This document shows positions 53,916-62,823 of a stretch of DNA of 64,000 bases, piece after piece. Positions within the stretch are counted from its first letter, which is position 1. Each line of letters opens with the position of its first letter. Position numbers and translations under genes: made by a program. The notes beneath the pieces were generated by a model that searched no databases, was not told the origin of the DNA, and saw nothing but the letters and a program-made list of their open reading frames with translations. This DNA is from Salisaeta longa DSM 21114 (GTDB lineage: Bacteria > Bacteroidota > Rhodothermia > Rhodothermales > Salinibacteraceae): assembly GCF_000419585.1 (NCBI RefSeq), contig NZ_ATTH01000001.1, forward strand, positions 2,953,001 to 3,017,000, in the 5' to 3' direction.

Positions 53916-54245
53916 TTAGTCGCGCAGCATAGCGCCCGTAAACACGCCCACGGCAAACGAGCCGAGCAGGGCCGCGGTGCGATGCTCTTCAATCCAGGCG
54001 CGCGCCACATCTACCGAAAGCGCCGCTCCGGTGCGTACCGTCTCGCTGCGGTCCATGCCGCCCATACCGCCCAGGAGGGCCGACAGCAGCGCCCCGGCCG
54101 CCTGATCGTCGCCCCAGGCGTCGTCAAAGTCATCGTCAAAGTCGTCCGCGAAGTTGTCGTGAGGGAATTCTTCGTGCGGGGCATGGGCAGCGTCGGAAGA
54201 TTCGGACGAGGGCGCGTCGAACGGCATAGCGGCGTGGGCAGGCAT
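53916..54245 (-). CDS. Acidic protein with C-terminal hydrophobic anchor
   Basis: A 109-residue protein. The first half is extremely acidic (EEFPHDNFADDFDDDFDDAW), followed by a Gly/Leu-rich stretch (ALLSALLGGMGGM) and a C-terminal hydrophobic helix AALLGSFAVGVFTGAMLRD that could be a tail anchor. No signal peptide is seen. It is divergent from the large TPR gene, 118 bp apart. No family is recognised. The ATG at 54245 is one choice; one at 54227 (MPFDAPSSE) is six codons later and equally possible. Confidence 0.65.
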   Translation of the reverse strand: MPAHAAMPFDAPSSESSDAAHAPHEEFPHDNFADDFDDDFDDAWGDDQAAGALLSALLGGMGGMDRSETVRTGAALSVDVARAWIEEHRTAALLGSFAVGVFTGAMLRD

Positions 54246-54363
54246 GAGAAACCAAAGGGTGCGAGACGCTGTGCATAGTAGGCGACAGCGATAGCGCAGG
54301 CCCGCAGCAAAACGAGCCCGCGCGTATCGCACCCTTGTCTACCAATAGCGTTCCTTCGCCTTC

Positions 54364-57300
54364 ATGTCCATGACACGTATCTCTCGGTGGGTTGCGGTGC
54401 TGCTCGGGTTCCTCGTGATGATGGGCCGCCCGGCGGCTCACGCCCAGCAGGCGGCACCGACAGCGGAGGCCGTGTACAGCCAGGCGACCTCGTTTTACGA
54501 TCAGCAGCTCTACCTGCAAGCCATCGACCGGCTGGCGCAGTTTCGCGCGCGCTACCCCGAGCACGTCCTTGTGCCCGAAGCCCTCTACCAACAGGCCAAA
54601 GCGAACCTCGCCCTGGAGCGTCAGCAGCAAGCCCTTGCGCTGTTTCGGCAGCTGCAGCAGCAGTATCCGGGGCATCCCAAGGCCCAGGAGGCGCAGCTTA
54701 GCATGGCGCAGTACCTCATCGATCAGGGGAACGTAGCCCGCGGGCGGTCGATGCTGCAAGAGGTAGCGTCGAGCGGCCAGCCCGCCCTCGCGGCGCGCGC
54801 GCTCTACACGCTGGGCACCATGGCGCAAGACGCCGGACGGTACGCACAGGCCCTTGGCTACTATCAGCAGGTTACGCAGCAGTATCCGCAAAGCCCCGTG
54901 GCGCCGGCGGCCTACTATGCGCAGGGCGTTACGCAGGTGCAACTGGAGCGCTACGAGGCCGCGGCGCAGTCGCTCGAAGCGGTGGCGCGGCGGTATCCGC
55001 AGTCGCAGTACGTGCAAACCATCGGCACGGCGCTGGCCGAAGTGTACTACGAGCTGGGGCAGTACCAGCGTGTTGTGGATGAACTGCTGGGGCGCCTCCC
55101 CCAATTGCAGGGAGAAGCCAAGATGCGGGCTTACTTCTTCCTGGCCGAGGCGTACAATCAGCTGCGGCAGCCCCAGAACGCCCGCGTGTACTACGATCGC
55201 GTGCTGGCACAGGGCCCGTCGTCGGACTACCACCGGCCGGCGCTGGTGGGTATGGGCTGGAATGCGCACTTTCAGGGGCAGCACGCGCAGGCGGCCCAGT
55301 ACTTTATGCGGGCCGCAGCGGGCCACACCGATGCGCGGGCCGCGCGGGCGACCTACCAGGCGGCCGTCAACTACGAGCTTGCCGGACAGGCGCAAGAGGC
55401 CCTGCAGGCGTTTCAGACCGTTGTGCGCCAGTGGCCGCAGCACCGGCTCGTGTCCCAGGCGCGCTACGAGGTGGGCTACCTGCAGTACAAGCAAGGCAAC
55501 TACGCCGCCGCGGCGCGCGCGCTGCAGCAGGTCGTCGAGGCACCGGGCGAAACCGCGCCCACGGGCGAAGCGCTCTACTTGCTCGGCAATGCGTTGGTGG
55601 CGCAGGGCCAGCTAGACGCTGCGCTGAAACGCTACAACCAGGCCATCGCCCGCAACGCGGCGCCCGATTCGCTACGCGAGGAAATCCGCTTCCACAAGGC
55701 ATGGACGCTCTACCAAAACGGCCGCTATGCGGAGGCGGCCCCAGCCTTCGTTTCGGTTGCCCAAACGGCCCCGCGCAGCCAGCAGCGACGCGAGGACGCG
55801 CTCTTCTGGAGCGCCGAGAGCTTTTTCCAAACCGAGCAGTACCGCCGCGCGCTCGAGCAAGCCAACCAATACCTTCAGCAGTACCCCAACGGACGCCACG
55901 CCACCGCCGCGTACTACGTGCTCGCGTGGACGTACTTCAAGCAGGGCCGCTACCGCGAGGCCATTCCGGCGTTCCAGGCCTTTCTGAACCGACAGCCGCC
56001 CACGGGCAAGGTGCCGTATGTGCAAGATGCCCGGTTGCGGCTTGGCGACAGTCACTACGCGCTCAAGCAGTACGATGCCGCCATGCAGGCCTACCAGAAG
56101 GTCCGTGGCGCGGGGGGCGACTACGCGCAGTATCAAATCGGACAGGCCCATTATTTTGCGGATCAGCCGCAGGAGGCCATTGCCGCCTTCCGCACGCTTG
56201 TTCAGCAATATCCGCAGAGCCCATGGCGCCCCGAGGCCCTCTACCGCATCGGGCAGATTCAGTTTGAGCAGAGCAGTTACCAGGAGGCTATTGCCGTCTA
56301 CCGGCGCCTCATCGAGGCCTACCCGCAGTCGCAACGTGCTGCGCTGGCGCAGTACGGCATTGGCGACGCGCACTTCAACGCCGGTCGTATGCAGCAAGCC
56401 GTGCAGGCGTATCGGGCCGTGCTGAATCGCTATCCGCAGAGCGACGTAGTGGTCGATGCTGCATCGAGCATGCAGTATGCCTACATCGCCACGAATCAGG
56501 AGAACCAGATGCAGACCGTCATCGACTCGTTTGCGACGGCGAATCCGCAATCGGACCTGGTGGCGCGGCTGCGCTTTCAGCAGGCGGTGGCTACCTATCA
56601 GAGCGGCAACACGCAGGAGGCCCTTCGCGAATTTCAGCAGTTTGTTCGAACGTCTTCGAACGAGCGCCTGGTGCCCGCGGCCTATTACTACCTCGGCATC
56701 ATCAACGCCGATCGCGGCGCCGAGGATGTGGCCATCAACTACCTCAACCAGCTCATCACCAGCTATCCCGAGAGCGACCGACGGACGGAGGCGGGCCTAC
56801 GGCTGGGCGATATCTACCTGGCGAATGCGCAGTACGAGGAGGCGATGCGCGCGTATCGGGCCGCTGCAGAGGCGGCGCGTGCCAATGCCGAGCTGAAGGG
56901 GCAGGCGCGCTATGGCGAGGCCGTTGCGCTCTTGCAACTGGGACGCATCGACGACGCCGAGGCCCTCTTGCAAGACGTAGTGGGCAGCGCCGGTGGCGGC
57001 CCGCTGGCGGCCTCGGCACGGCTGGGGCTTGGGCGCGTATACGAAGCGCAGGGGCGCACCGAGGCGGCGCTCCAGGCCTACCGGCGTGTTGCAAACGGCA
57101 CGCAAACCGAGGCCGGTGCCGAGGCCCTCTATCGGCTCCGCCGCCTCCTGCGTGCGCAGGGCAAGCCGCAGCAAGCCATTGAGCAGCTGCAACGCATGAA
57201 CACGCTCTTTGCCGGCTATCCCGAGTGGCGCGCGCGGGCCTTGCTGGAACAGGCGCGCGCCTACGAGCAGATGGGGCAGACGGGCGAGGCGGTGCAGCTC

Positions 57301-57387
57301 TATCAACAAGTGGAAACGAACTACGCCGGAACGCCTTACGCCCAGACGGCGCAAACCGCCCGCCAGCGCCTCATGGACGCCTCCTAA
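54364..57387 (+). CDS. Large periplasmic/outer-membrane TPR protein
   Basis: A 1007-residue secreted protein with signal peptide ending AAHAQ, then nearly the whole chain as tetratricopeptide/Sel1-like helical repeats (for example AVYSQATSFYDQQLY, ALGYYQQVTQQYPQSP, AAQSLEAVARRYPQSQ). The repeat phrase QQYPQS or RYPQS recurs through the chain, marking repeat ends like those in YbgF/CpoB and BamD proteins. Glutamine is strikingly frequent. Such proteins scaffold envelope complexes; the partner is unknown. It is followed 49 bp later by a small acidic-protein gene on the same strand. Confidence 0.88.
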   Translation: MSMTRISRWVAVLLGFLVMMGRPAAHAQQAAPTAEAVYSQATSFYDQQLYLQAIDRLAQFRARYPEHVLVPEALYQQAKANLALERQQQALALFRQLQQQYPGHPKAQEAQLSMAQYLIDQGNVARGRSMLQEVASSGQPALAARALYTLGTMAQDAGRYAQALGYYQQVTQQYPQSPVAPAAYYAQGVTQVQLERYEAAAQSLEAVARRYPQSQYVQTIGTALAEVYYELGQYQRVVDELLGRLPQLQGEAKMRAYFFLAEAYNQLRQPQNARVYYDRVLAQGPSSDYHRPALVGMGWNAHFQGQHAQAAQYFMRAAAGHTDARAARATYQAAVNYELAGQAQEALQAFQTVVRQWPQHRLVSQARYEVGYLQYKQGNYAAAARALQQVVEAPGETAPTGEALYLLGNALVAQGQLDAALKRYNQAIARNAAPDSLREEIRFHKAWTLYQNGRYAEAAPAFVSVAQTAPRSQQRREDALFWSAESFFQTEQYRRALEQANQYLQQYPNGRHATAAYYVLAWTYFKQGRYREAIPAFQAFLNRQPPTGKVPYVQDARLRLGDSHYALKQYDAAMQAYQKVRGAGGDYAQYQIGQAHYFADQPQEAIAAFRTLVQQYPQSPWRPEALYRIGQIQFEQSSYQEAIAVYRRLIEAYPQSQRAALAQYGIGDAHFNAGRMQQAVQAYRAVLNRYPQSDVVVDAASSMQYAYIATNQENQMQTVIDSFATANPQSDLVARLRFQQAVATYQSGNTQEALREFQQFVRTSSNERLVPAAYYYLGIINADRGAEDVAINYLNQLITSYPESDRRTEAGLRLGDIYLANAQYEEAMRAYRAAAEAARANAELKGQARYGEAVALLQLGRIDDAEALLQDVVGSAGGGPLAASARLGLGRVYEAQGRTEAALQAYRRVANGTQTEAGAEALYRLRRLLRAQGKPQQAIEQLQRMNTLFAGYPEWRARALLEQARAYEQMGQTGEAVQLYQQVETNYAGTPYAQTAQTARQRLMDAS

Positions 57388-57436
57388 CGGCGCCCGCACC
57401 CAACCCGTAGCAACTGATTGATCTACCCAACGCTGT

Positions 57437-57871
57437 ATGGCCGACGACGCCCCAACACCCGAGTTCATTCCGGAATACAACAAGCCGGATGCGCCAGGCA
57501 TCCACATGAACTTCGACAACACGGTTTCGCTCTACCACATCGTGGCGGCCGATGATGACTTTGAGACGGCTGCGCACGATCTGTTCGCGCTGCTGAAAGA
57601 GGCCCAGGAGCGCTTTCCGGAGTGGCCCCGCGTGCTGTATCTGGACATTCAGGGCCATATGGATGATCAGGAGCGGTTCGACGACGAGATGGTAGAGCTG
57701 CAGCAGGAGTTTTTGATCGCGGCGATGGGCAAGTTCTTCACCGCACTGGCGCTTCCCATCGTGGCCGTCGTCAACCCCGACAAGCAGTCGAACGAGGTGC
57801 CCGACGAGCTCGTGCTGCAGGCGCCGGGCAGCGACCTTCCCGAAGACGCGTGGCCCCGCCCGCAGTCGTAA
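57437..57871 (+). CDS. Conserved-looking hypothetical protein
   Basis: A 144-residue acidic cytosolic protein beginning MADDAPTPEFIPEYNKPDAP. The core alternates helices (ETAAHDLFALLKEAQERFP) and strands (PRVLYLDIQGH), with a hydrophobic FFTALALPIVAVVNP segment that could be a buried strand/helix. No catalytic motif or family is recognised. It follows the TPR gene closely and precedes a strong terminator, so it probably ends that transcription unit. Confidence 0.78.
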   Translation: MADDAPTPEFIPEYNKPDAPGIHMNFDNTVSLYHIVAADDDFETAAHDLFALLKEAQERFPEWPRVLYLDIQGHMDDQERFDDEMVELQQEFLIAAMGKFFTALALPIVAVVNPDKQSNEVPDELVLQAPGSDLPEDAWPRPQS

Positions 57872-57905
57872 GCGTCATCTGCGCGCACATTGCAGTAGAA
57901 CCACG

Positions 57906-57938
57906 AAAGCCCCACATCGGCGACGATGTGGGGCTTTT
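57906..57938. terminator. Strong bidirectional terminator
   Basis: AAGCCCCACATCG (57907-57919) and CGATGTGGGGCTT (57924-57936) form a perfect 13-bp stem around a GCGA tetraloop, with A's before and TTTT at 57935-57938. It sits between the converging 57437 gene and sdhB. Confidence 0.92.
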
Positions 57939-57974
57939 GCATGCAATACTGCACGTGGAAATGGGGGAATGCCA

Positions 57975-58697
57975 TCAGCCGGCGGCCGAGGCCCCTGCCG
58001 TAACCGACTTGCGCTTCAGCGATGAGAGCCAGCGCGTGATGTCGATGTCCTTCGGGCAGGCCTCATTGCAGTTGAAGATGGTATAGCACTTCCAGAGGCC
58101 ATCGGCCGAATCGACCACATCGAGGCGCTCCTCTGCGCCGTCGTCGCGCGTGTCGAAGGTGTAGCGATACGCTTTGAGCATGGCGGCAGGCCCCAGGTAC
58201 TCAGGGTCGGCCCAGGTGGAGGGGCAGGCATGCGTGCACGCGCCGCACATGATGCATTTCGTGGCCTCCTCGATGACCTCGTGGTCTTCGGGGCTCTGCA
58301 CGAACTCGCGCTCAGGTGCGGGCCCTTCGGTCATGAGCCACGGCTTTACGGCGCGATACTTCTCAAAGAAGCGGCTCTGGTCGATGACCAGGTCTTTAAT
58401 TACAGGGGCCGCGGGAAGGGGGGCAAAGCGGAGCGTGTCGCCGTCGCCATCCACCAGGTCCTTCAAGAGCTGCGAGCAGGCCAGCTTGTTTTCGCCGTTG
58501 ATCTGCATCGCATCAGAGCCGCAGACGCCGTGGGCACAGCTTTTACGGAGGGTCAGTGTGCCGTCGATGTGCCATTTGATGTCGAGCAACACGCTCAGGG
58601 CACTGTCCAGCGGCTCGGCCTCTACTTCGTACGATTCCCAGTGGGGGGCGTCATCAGACGCGGGGTCGTACCGCTTAATTTCTACGTTGAGCTTCAT
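57975..58697 (-). CDS. sdhB: Succinate dehydrogenase iron-sulfur subunit
   Basis: A 240-residue subunit carrying electrons from SdhA flavin to quinone through three Fe-S clusters. The N-terminal 2Fe-2S site is RKSCAHGVCGSDAM with a later NKLAC. The 4Fe-4S site is CIMCGACTHACP, and the C-terminal cysteines (CNEACPKDID) complete the remaining clusters. The ATG at 58697 (MKLNVEIKRYDP) is the family start. It is the last gene of sdhCDAB, 75 bp after sdhA, with a strong hairpin in that gap. Confidence 0.96.
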   Translation of the reverse strand: MKLNVEIKRYDPASDDAPHWESYEVEAEPLDSALSVLLDIKWHIDGTLTLRKSCAHGVCGSDAMQINGENKLACSQLLKDLVDGDGDTLRFAPLPAAPVIKDLVIDQSRFFEKYRAVKPWLMTEGPAPEREFVQSPEDHEVIEEATKCIMCGACTHACPSTWADPEYLGPAAMLKAYRYTFDTRDDGAEERLDVVDSADGLWKCYTIFNCNEACPKDIDITRWLSSLKRKSVTAGASAAG

Positions 58698-58732
58698 AGA
58701 GTCGACAGGGTCAGAGGTAGCAAGAAGCAAGG

Positions 58733-58761
58733 GGCTGCGGGCCCATCGGGGCCCGCAAGCC
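58733..58761 (-). other. Intercistronic hairpin between sdhA and sdhB
   Basis: TGCGGGCCC (58736-58744) and GGGCCCGCA (58749-58757) form a perfect 9-bp GC stem with an ATCG loop, extended by three pairs beyond a single bulged base (58733-58735 with 58759-58761). It lies in the sdhA-sdhB spacer. No T-run follows on the transcribed strand, so it is more likely an RNA-stability or processing element than a terminator. Confidence 0.6.
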
Positions 58762-58772
58762 GAAGGGGGCGA

Positions 58773-60515
58773 TTAGTATTTACGCTCTTTGGGCTCGAAC
58801 TGCGTGATAACGACGTTCTTTTTGTCAAACTCGAACGAGCCGTTGCAGTCGCTGTGGAAGAGCGTGTGGTGGAGCCAGTCGTCGTCGTTGCGGTTCTGGT
58901 AATCCTCGCGCGAGTGGGCGCCACGGCTTTCGGTGCGGTGGTGTGCGCACGCCGCGATGGCCTCGGCGTAATCCACCATGAAGCCAATCTCCACCGCATC
59001 CATCAGGTCGGTGTTGAAGCGATCGCTTTTGTCATCGACGACCACGTGCTTGGCCCGCTCGCGGAGCGCGCGCAAGTCCTCAAGCGCAGTGGACAGCGTC
59101 TCGTCGGTGCGAAAGACCGAGACGTTCTCCATCATGGTTTCTTGCAGGTCGGTACGCACATTCACGATCGGCTCGCCATCGTCGCGCGTGTTGGCCAGTA
59201 GGCCGTCGAGCAGGTCGCGGGTCTCCCGCTCCGGATCGTCGGGCAGCGGAGCGAAGCCTTTGCCCTGCTTCACCTCTTCCGCCATGGCCATGCCGGCCCG
59301 GCGGCCAAACACCACGAGGTCGATGAGCGAGTTGGTGCCGAGGCGGTTGGCGCCGTGCACGCTCACGCAGCCGCACTCGCCGACGGCGTAAAGGCCCGGG
59401 ATGGAAGAACCGCGGGCGCCGCGCTCCACGCGGCCTTGTTCGTCAGTAGGAATGCCGCCCATGGCGTAGTGGCAGGTGGGCGCTACCGGAATGGGCTCCT
59501 CCTTGGGGTTGACGCCCATGTAGGTGCGCGAGAACTCCGAGATTTCGGGCAGCTTCTTGTCGAGCACCTCATCGCCCACGTGCGTCAGGTCGAGGTGCAC
59601 GTAGCCCTTGCCATTGACGCCACGGCCCTCGCGAATCTCCTTGTAGATGCACTGCGAGACCATGTCGCGGGGCGCGAGGTCCTTCACCGTGGGCGCGTAG
59701 CGCTCCATGAAGCGCTCGCCGTCCGAGTTGCGCAAGATGCCGCCTTCGCCGCGCGCGCCCTCCGTAATGAGGATGCCCAGGCGATACAGGCCGGTGGGGT
59801 GGAACTGCACAAACTCCATGTCCTCCAGCGGAATCCCTTTGCGCAGCATGATGGCCATGCCGTCGCCGGTGCCCGCGTGCGCATTGGAGGTTGTCTTAAA
59901 GGCCCGGCCGTAGCCCCCGGTCGCAAAGCACACGACCTTCGCGTGGAAGGTGTGGATTTCGCCCGTCAGAATCTCGTACGCCACCACGCCAGCGGGCTCG
60001 CCATCGTCGTTCATGATGAGGTCGAGCACCTGAAACTCCTCGTAGAAGCGCACGCCCTTGCGGGTGCACTGGTCGTAGAGGGTGTGCAGGATGGTGTGGC
60101 CCGTACGGTCGGCCGCGTGGCAGGCGCGCCGCACCGGCGACTCGCCAAAGTTGCGGGTGTGGCCGCCAAAGCGACGCTGCGAGATCTTCCCTTGTTTGTT
60201 GCGGCTAAAGGGCACCCCGTAGTGCTCAAGCTCCACAATGGTGCGGGGCGCGTCCTTGCACAGGGCCTCAATGGCGTCCTGGTCGCCCAGGTAATCGCTG
60301 CCCTTCACCGTGTCAAACGCGTGCCAGAGCCAGTGATCTTCTTCTTCGTTGCCGAGGGCCGCGCTGATGCCGCCCTGCGCCGCGCCCGTGTGCGAGCGCA
60401 ACGGGTGCAGCTTCGAAACCACGGCCACATCGGCCCCGCCTTCTTTTGCATACAGGGCGGACATAAGGCCAGAGCCACCGGCGCCGACAATTACTACGTC
60501 GTGAGAAAATTGCAT
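58773..60515 (-). CDS. sdhA: Succinate dehydrogenase flavoprotein subunit
   Basis: A 580-residue FAD-containing catalytic subunit oxidising succinate to fumarate. [18 protein letters not shown] is the dinucleotide-binding motif; [14 protein letters not shown] marks the covalent-FAD histidine region, and [20 protein letters not shown] the active-site/FAD region. The C-terminal domain includes [10 protein letters not shown]. The ATG at 60515 ([11 protein letters not shown]) fits the family. It lies between sdhD and sdhB. Confidence 0.97.
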   Translation of the reverse strand: MQFSHDVVIVGAGGSGLMSALYAKEGGADVAVVSKLHPLRSHTGAAQGGISAALGNEEEDHWLWHAFDTVKGSDYLGDQDAIEALCKDAPRTIVELEHYGVPFSRNKQGKISQRRFGGHTRNFGESPVRRACHAADRTGHTILHTLYDQCTRKGVRFYEEFQVLDLIMNDDGEPAGVVAYEILTGEIHTFHAKVVCFATGGYGRAFKTTSNAHAGTGDGMAIMLRKGIPLEDMEFVQFHPTGLYRLGILITEGARGEGGILRNSDGERFMERYAPTVKDLAPRDMVSQCIYKEIREGRGVNGKGYVHLDLTHVGDEVLDKKLPEISEFSRTYMGVNPKEEPIPVAPTCHYAMGGIPTDEQGRVERGARGSSIPGLYAVGECGCVSVHGANRLGTNSLIDLVVFGRRAGMAMAEEVKQGKGFAPLPDDPERETRDLLDGLLANTRDDGEPIVNVRTDLQETMMENVSVFRTDETLSTALEDLRALRERAKHVVVDDKSDRFNTDLMDAVEIGFMVDYAEAIAACAHHRTESRGAHSREDYQNRNDDDWLHHTLFHSDCNGSFEFDKKNVVITQFEPKERKY

Positions 60516-60566
60516 AACAGGTTGAAGATTCGCGTGCAGTTGCAAGCAAGGGGCGGCAGGCGGAGG

Positions 60567-61070
60567 CTACAGCGGCGACGGCCAGCCGGCCGTGATGACC
60601 GAGTACATGCCAATCACAAGCAAGACCAGCGCCAGCCCCCATGAAAAGATGCGCGCTGTAACGCGCCCCAGGGGATTGCGGATGTAATCGGTAAGGACGT
60701 TGTTCAGTCCATAAAACCCGTGGTGCAGGGCCACAATCAGAAACAGAATGTTAAACCCCTTCCACAGCACCGCATACACCGGATCGGCCAGGCGGCGCAT
60801 CACCACGTCGTACGGCGTTACGGCCGCTTCCGTTGTGCCGGGGTCTACCGTAAGCTGCTGAACGGCCGCCTGCGCCTCCTTGGGGTACGTGGGCAGTTCA
60901 ACGTCGCCCGTGCTGTTCTGGACGACCACCTCGGTGGTTACCGAGGCGGACGTGTGGTCGTAGTGCTGCACCCAAAAGTGGGTAATCAGGAGGAAGACCA
61001 GCAGCGTGCCGGTAATCCGGTGCAAAAACCAGTTGATGGCGTTCGATTTCGAAGCGCGTCGCGTAGACAT
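60567..61070 (-). CDS. sdhD: Succinate dehydrogenase membrane anchor subunit, with enlarged loop
   Basis: A 167-residue membrane subunit binding haem b and quinone. TM1 is INWFLHRITGTLLVFLLITHF, TM2 is WKGFNILFLIVALHHGFYG (with the probable haem histidine), and TM3 is IFSWGLALVLLVIGMYSV. Between TM1 and TM2 lies a polar loop of about 60 residues (rich in T, V, E, P) where family members usually have about 15, so the protein is longer than typical (about 115-125). The ATG at 61070 is used. Confidence 0.88.
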   Translation of the reverse strand: MSTRRASKSNAINWFLHRITGTLLVFLLITHFWVQHYDHTSASVTTEVVVQNSTGDVELPTYPKEAQAAVQQLTVDPGTTEAAVTPYDVVMRRLADPVYAVLWKGFNILFLIVALHHGFYGLNNVLTDYIRNPLGRVTARIFSWGLALVLLVIGMYSVITAGWPSPL

Positions 61071-61119
61071 AAGCAATCAGGCAGAAAACAGTCGGAAGGC
61101 GGGCAGAGCAAGCGGGAAG

Positions 61120-61539
61120 TTATCCGCCAAAGTATTGCACCAGCGCGTAGATCGAGGGATAGCCGCCCACGGCAATCAGGATGAGCGCCACAGCGCCAAG
61201 CGTCCAAAACAATCGCTTCTGGTTGGGGCTCCATCCCATAAAGTCAATCAGCACGATGCGCAGCCCGTTCATGGCGTGGTACACCACGGCGGCAAGCAGC
61301 AGAAACTCGCCGACTTTAAAGATGGGCGCGTGATAACTGGCAATCAGTTCGTTGAAGGTCGCCTCGTTGGTCAGCGCCTTCAGCCCCCAGATGTGGATGA
61401 CGAGGTACACCACGAGGGCCACGCCGCTGAGGCGATGGGCCATCCAGGCAAACATGCCGGTGCGGATACGATACCGCTGAAAACGGCCACTCTTTTCGGC
61501 GGCCGCGGGGGCCGGGCGCTCTAACGTGTCGACAGCCAT
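61120..61539 (-). CDS. sdhC: Succinate dehydrogenase cytochrome b556 subunit
   Basis: A 139-residue membrane subunit. After a polar N-terminus come FAWMAHRLSGVALVVYLVIH (TM1 with SdhC HRxxG motif), FLLLAAVVYHAMNGLRIVLID (TM2, haem-ligand His in YHAMNGLR) and LGAVALILIAVGGYPSIYAL (TM3). The ATG at 61539 (MAVDTLERP) precedes the domain. It heads the sdhC-sdhD-sdhA-sdhB operon. Confidence 0.9.
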   Translation of the reverse strand: MAVDTLERPAPAAAEKSGRFQRYRIRTGMFAWMAHRLSGVALVVYLVIHIWGLKALTNEATFNELIASYHAPIFKVGEFLLLAAVVYHAMNGLRIVLIDFMGWSPNQKRLFWTLGAVALILIAVGGYPSIYALVQYFGG

Positions 61540-61641
61540 AGGAAAGTAGGTTGCTTCGGGCGCGGAGAAGGGGGGCACTGCGTAGGGCAGGCACCACAAA
61601 TCCGAATGATGCAGACCGCGCAAAGGTTTCGGGGAAAAGTG

Positions 61642-61670
61642 AAAACCGGGGCCCGTTTGGCGAGCCCCGG
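61642..61670 (-). terminator. Terminator after gltA
   Basis: On the minus strand CCGGGGC, an 11-nt loop and GCCCCGG (61646-61670) are followed by TTTT, then CAC and another TTTT. This is a good intrinsic terminator 11 bases past the gltA stop. It separates gltA from sdhC, which is 141 bp downstream and should have its own promoter or rely on read-through. Confidence 0.8.
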
Positions 61671-61680
61671 GTGCTGCGGG

Positions 61681-62823
61681 TTAGCGTTCGCTAATCGGCG
61701 TTACGGACTTGCCGGTGGCGCCCACGTACTCGGCCCGCGGACGGATGAGGCGGTTGTCGCTCCACTGCTCCAGCAGGTGGGCCGTCCAGCCGGTGGTACG
61801 GCTGAGGGCAAAGATGGGCGTGAAGAGGTCGGGGTCGAGGCCCATCATGTAGTACGTGGAGGCGCTGAAGAAGTCCACGTTGGGGTCCATCCCCTTCTCC
61901 TCCTTCATGGTGTTGAGGATGGCCATGCTGTAGTCGTACCACTTGCGGGCATCGCGCTCCTCGCTCAGGTCTTTCACCAGGTCGCGCAAAATCGCGGCCC
62001 GCGGGTCCATCGTCTTGTAGACGCGGTGGCCGAAGCCCATGATGCGCTCCTTATTGGCCAGGCGCTCTCTCACGTAGTCCGCCGGGTCGGCGCCTTGTTC
62101 GTCGATGTCGAGCAGCATGCGCATGACCTCGCGGTTGGCACCGCCGTGCAGCGGGCCTTTCAGCGCGCCGATGGCGCCCGTGACGGCCGAGTACATGTCC
62201 GAGAGCGTAGAGCCGATGACGCGGCTGGTGAACGTGGAGGCGTTCAGGCCGTGGTCGGCATGCAGCACGAGGCACACGTCGAAGGTGCGCTCGGCGGCCT
62301 CGCCCGGGGCCTCGCCGTTCAGCATGTAGAGAAAGTTGTAGGCCGTCGAGTGGGTGTCGAGCGGTTCCACCGGTTCGTGGCCCGAGCGGATGCGCGAGAA
62401 CGCCGCAATGATGGTCGGAATTTGGGCGAGCAGGCGGCTGGCCTTGCGGCGGTTGGCCTCGGGCGTGGCGGTGTCGGCCTCGTCGTCGTACAGGCCAAGG
62501 GCCGATACGGCCGTGCGCACAACGGCCATGGGGTGGGCGGTGTCGGGCGTGGCGCGGAGGAGGTCGAGCACCGGGGCCGGCAGGGCGCGTTCGCTCTGCA
62601 AGCGTTCGGTGAGCGTGTCGAGCTGCGCCTCGGTTGGCAATTCGCCGTTCCACAGCAGGTACACAACCTCCTCGAACGAGGCGTTTGCCGCCAAGTCGTT
62701 GATGTTGTAGCCGCGATAGACCAGCTCGCCTTGCTGGCCGTCGATGGAGGAAAGTTCAGACTCGAGAGCAATGACCCCCTCAAGACCTCGGGCCTTAATG
62801 GGCGTATCGGATTGGTCAGCCAT
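61681..62823 (-). CDS. gltA: Citrate synthase
   Basis: A 380-residue TCA-cycle enzyme condensing oxaloacetate with acetyl-CoA. GELVYRGYNINDLA, LHADHGLNASTF, GPLHGGANREVMRML and MGFGHRVYKTMDPRA (active-site His and substrate-binding Arg) are intact, and the C-terminus GATGKSVTPISER is typical. The length matches Gram-positive/archaeal-type (type I) synthases of about 370-380 residues, which lack the allosteric N-domain of E. coli GltA. It lies upstream of sdhC but is separated by a terminator. Confidence 0.96.
   Translation of the reverse strand: MADQSDTPIKARGLEGVIALESELSSIDGQQGELVYRGYNINDLAANASFEEVVYLLWNGELPTEAQLDTLTERLQSERALPAPVLDLLRATPDTAHPMAVVRTAVSALGLYDDEADTATPEANRRKASRLLAQIPTIIAAFSRIRSGHEPVEPLDTHSTAYNFLYMLNGEAPGEAAERTFDVCLVLHADHGLNASTFTSRVIGSTLSDMYSAVTGAIGALKGPLHGGANREVMRMLLDIDEQGADPADYVRERLANKERIMGFGHRVYKTMDPRAAILRDLVKDLSEERDARKWYDYSMAILNTMKEEKGMDPNVDFFSASTYYMMGLDPDLFTPIFALSRTTGWTAHLLEQWSDNRLIRPRAEYVGATGKSVTPISER

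Noticed and set aside
54364-57387. Glutamine-rich repeats as a DNA tandem repeat
   Set aside because: The QQYPQS-like phrases are degenerate TPR boundaries at the protein level; no strict DNA period is seen.
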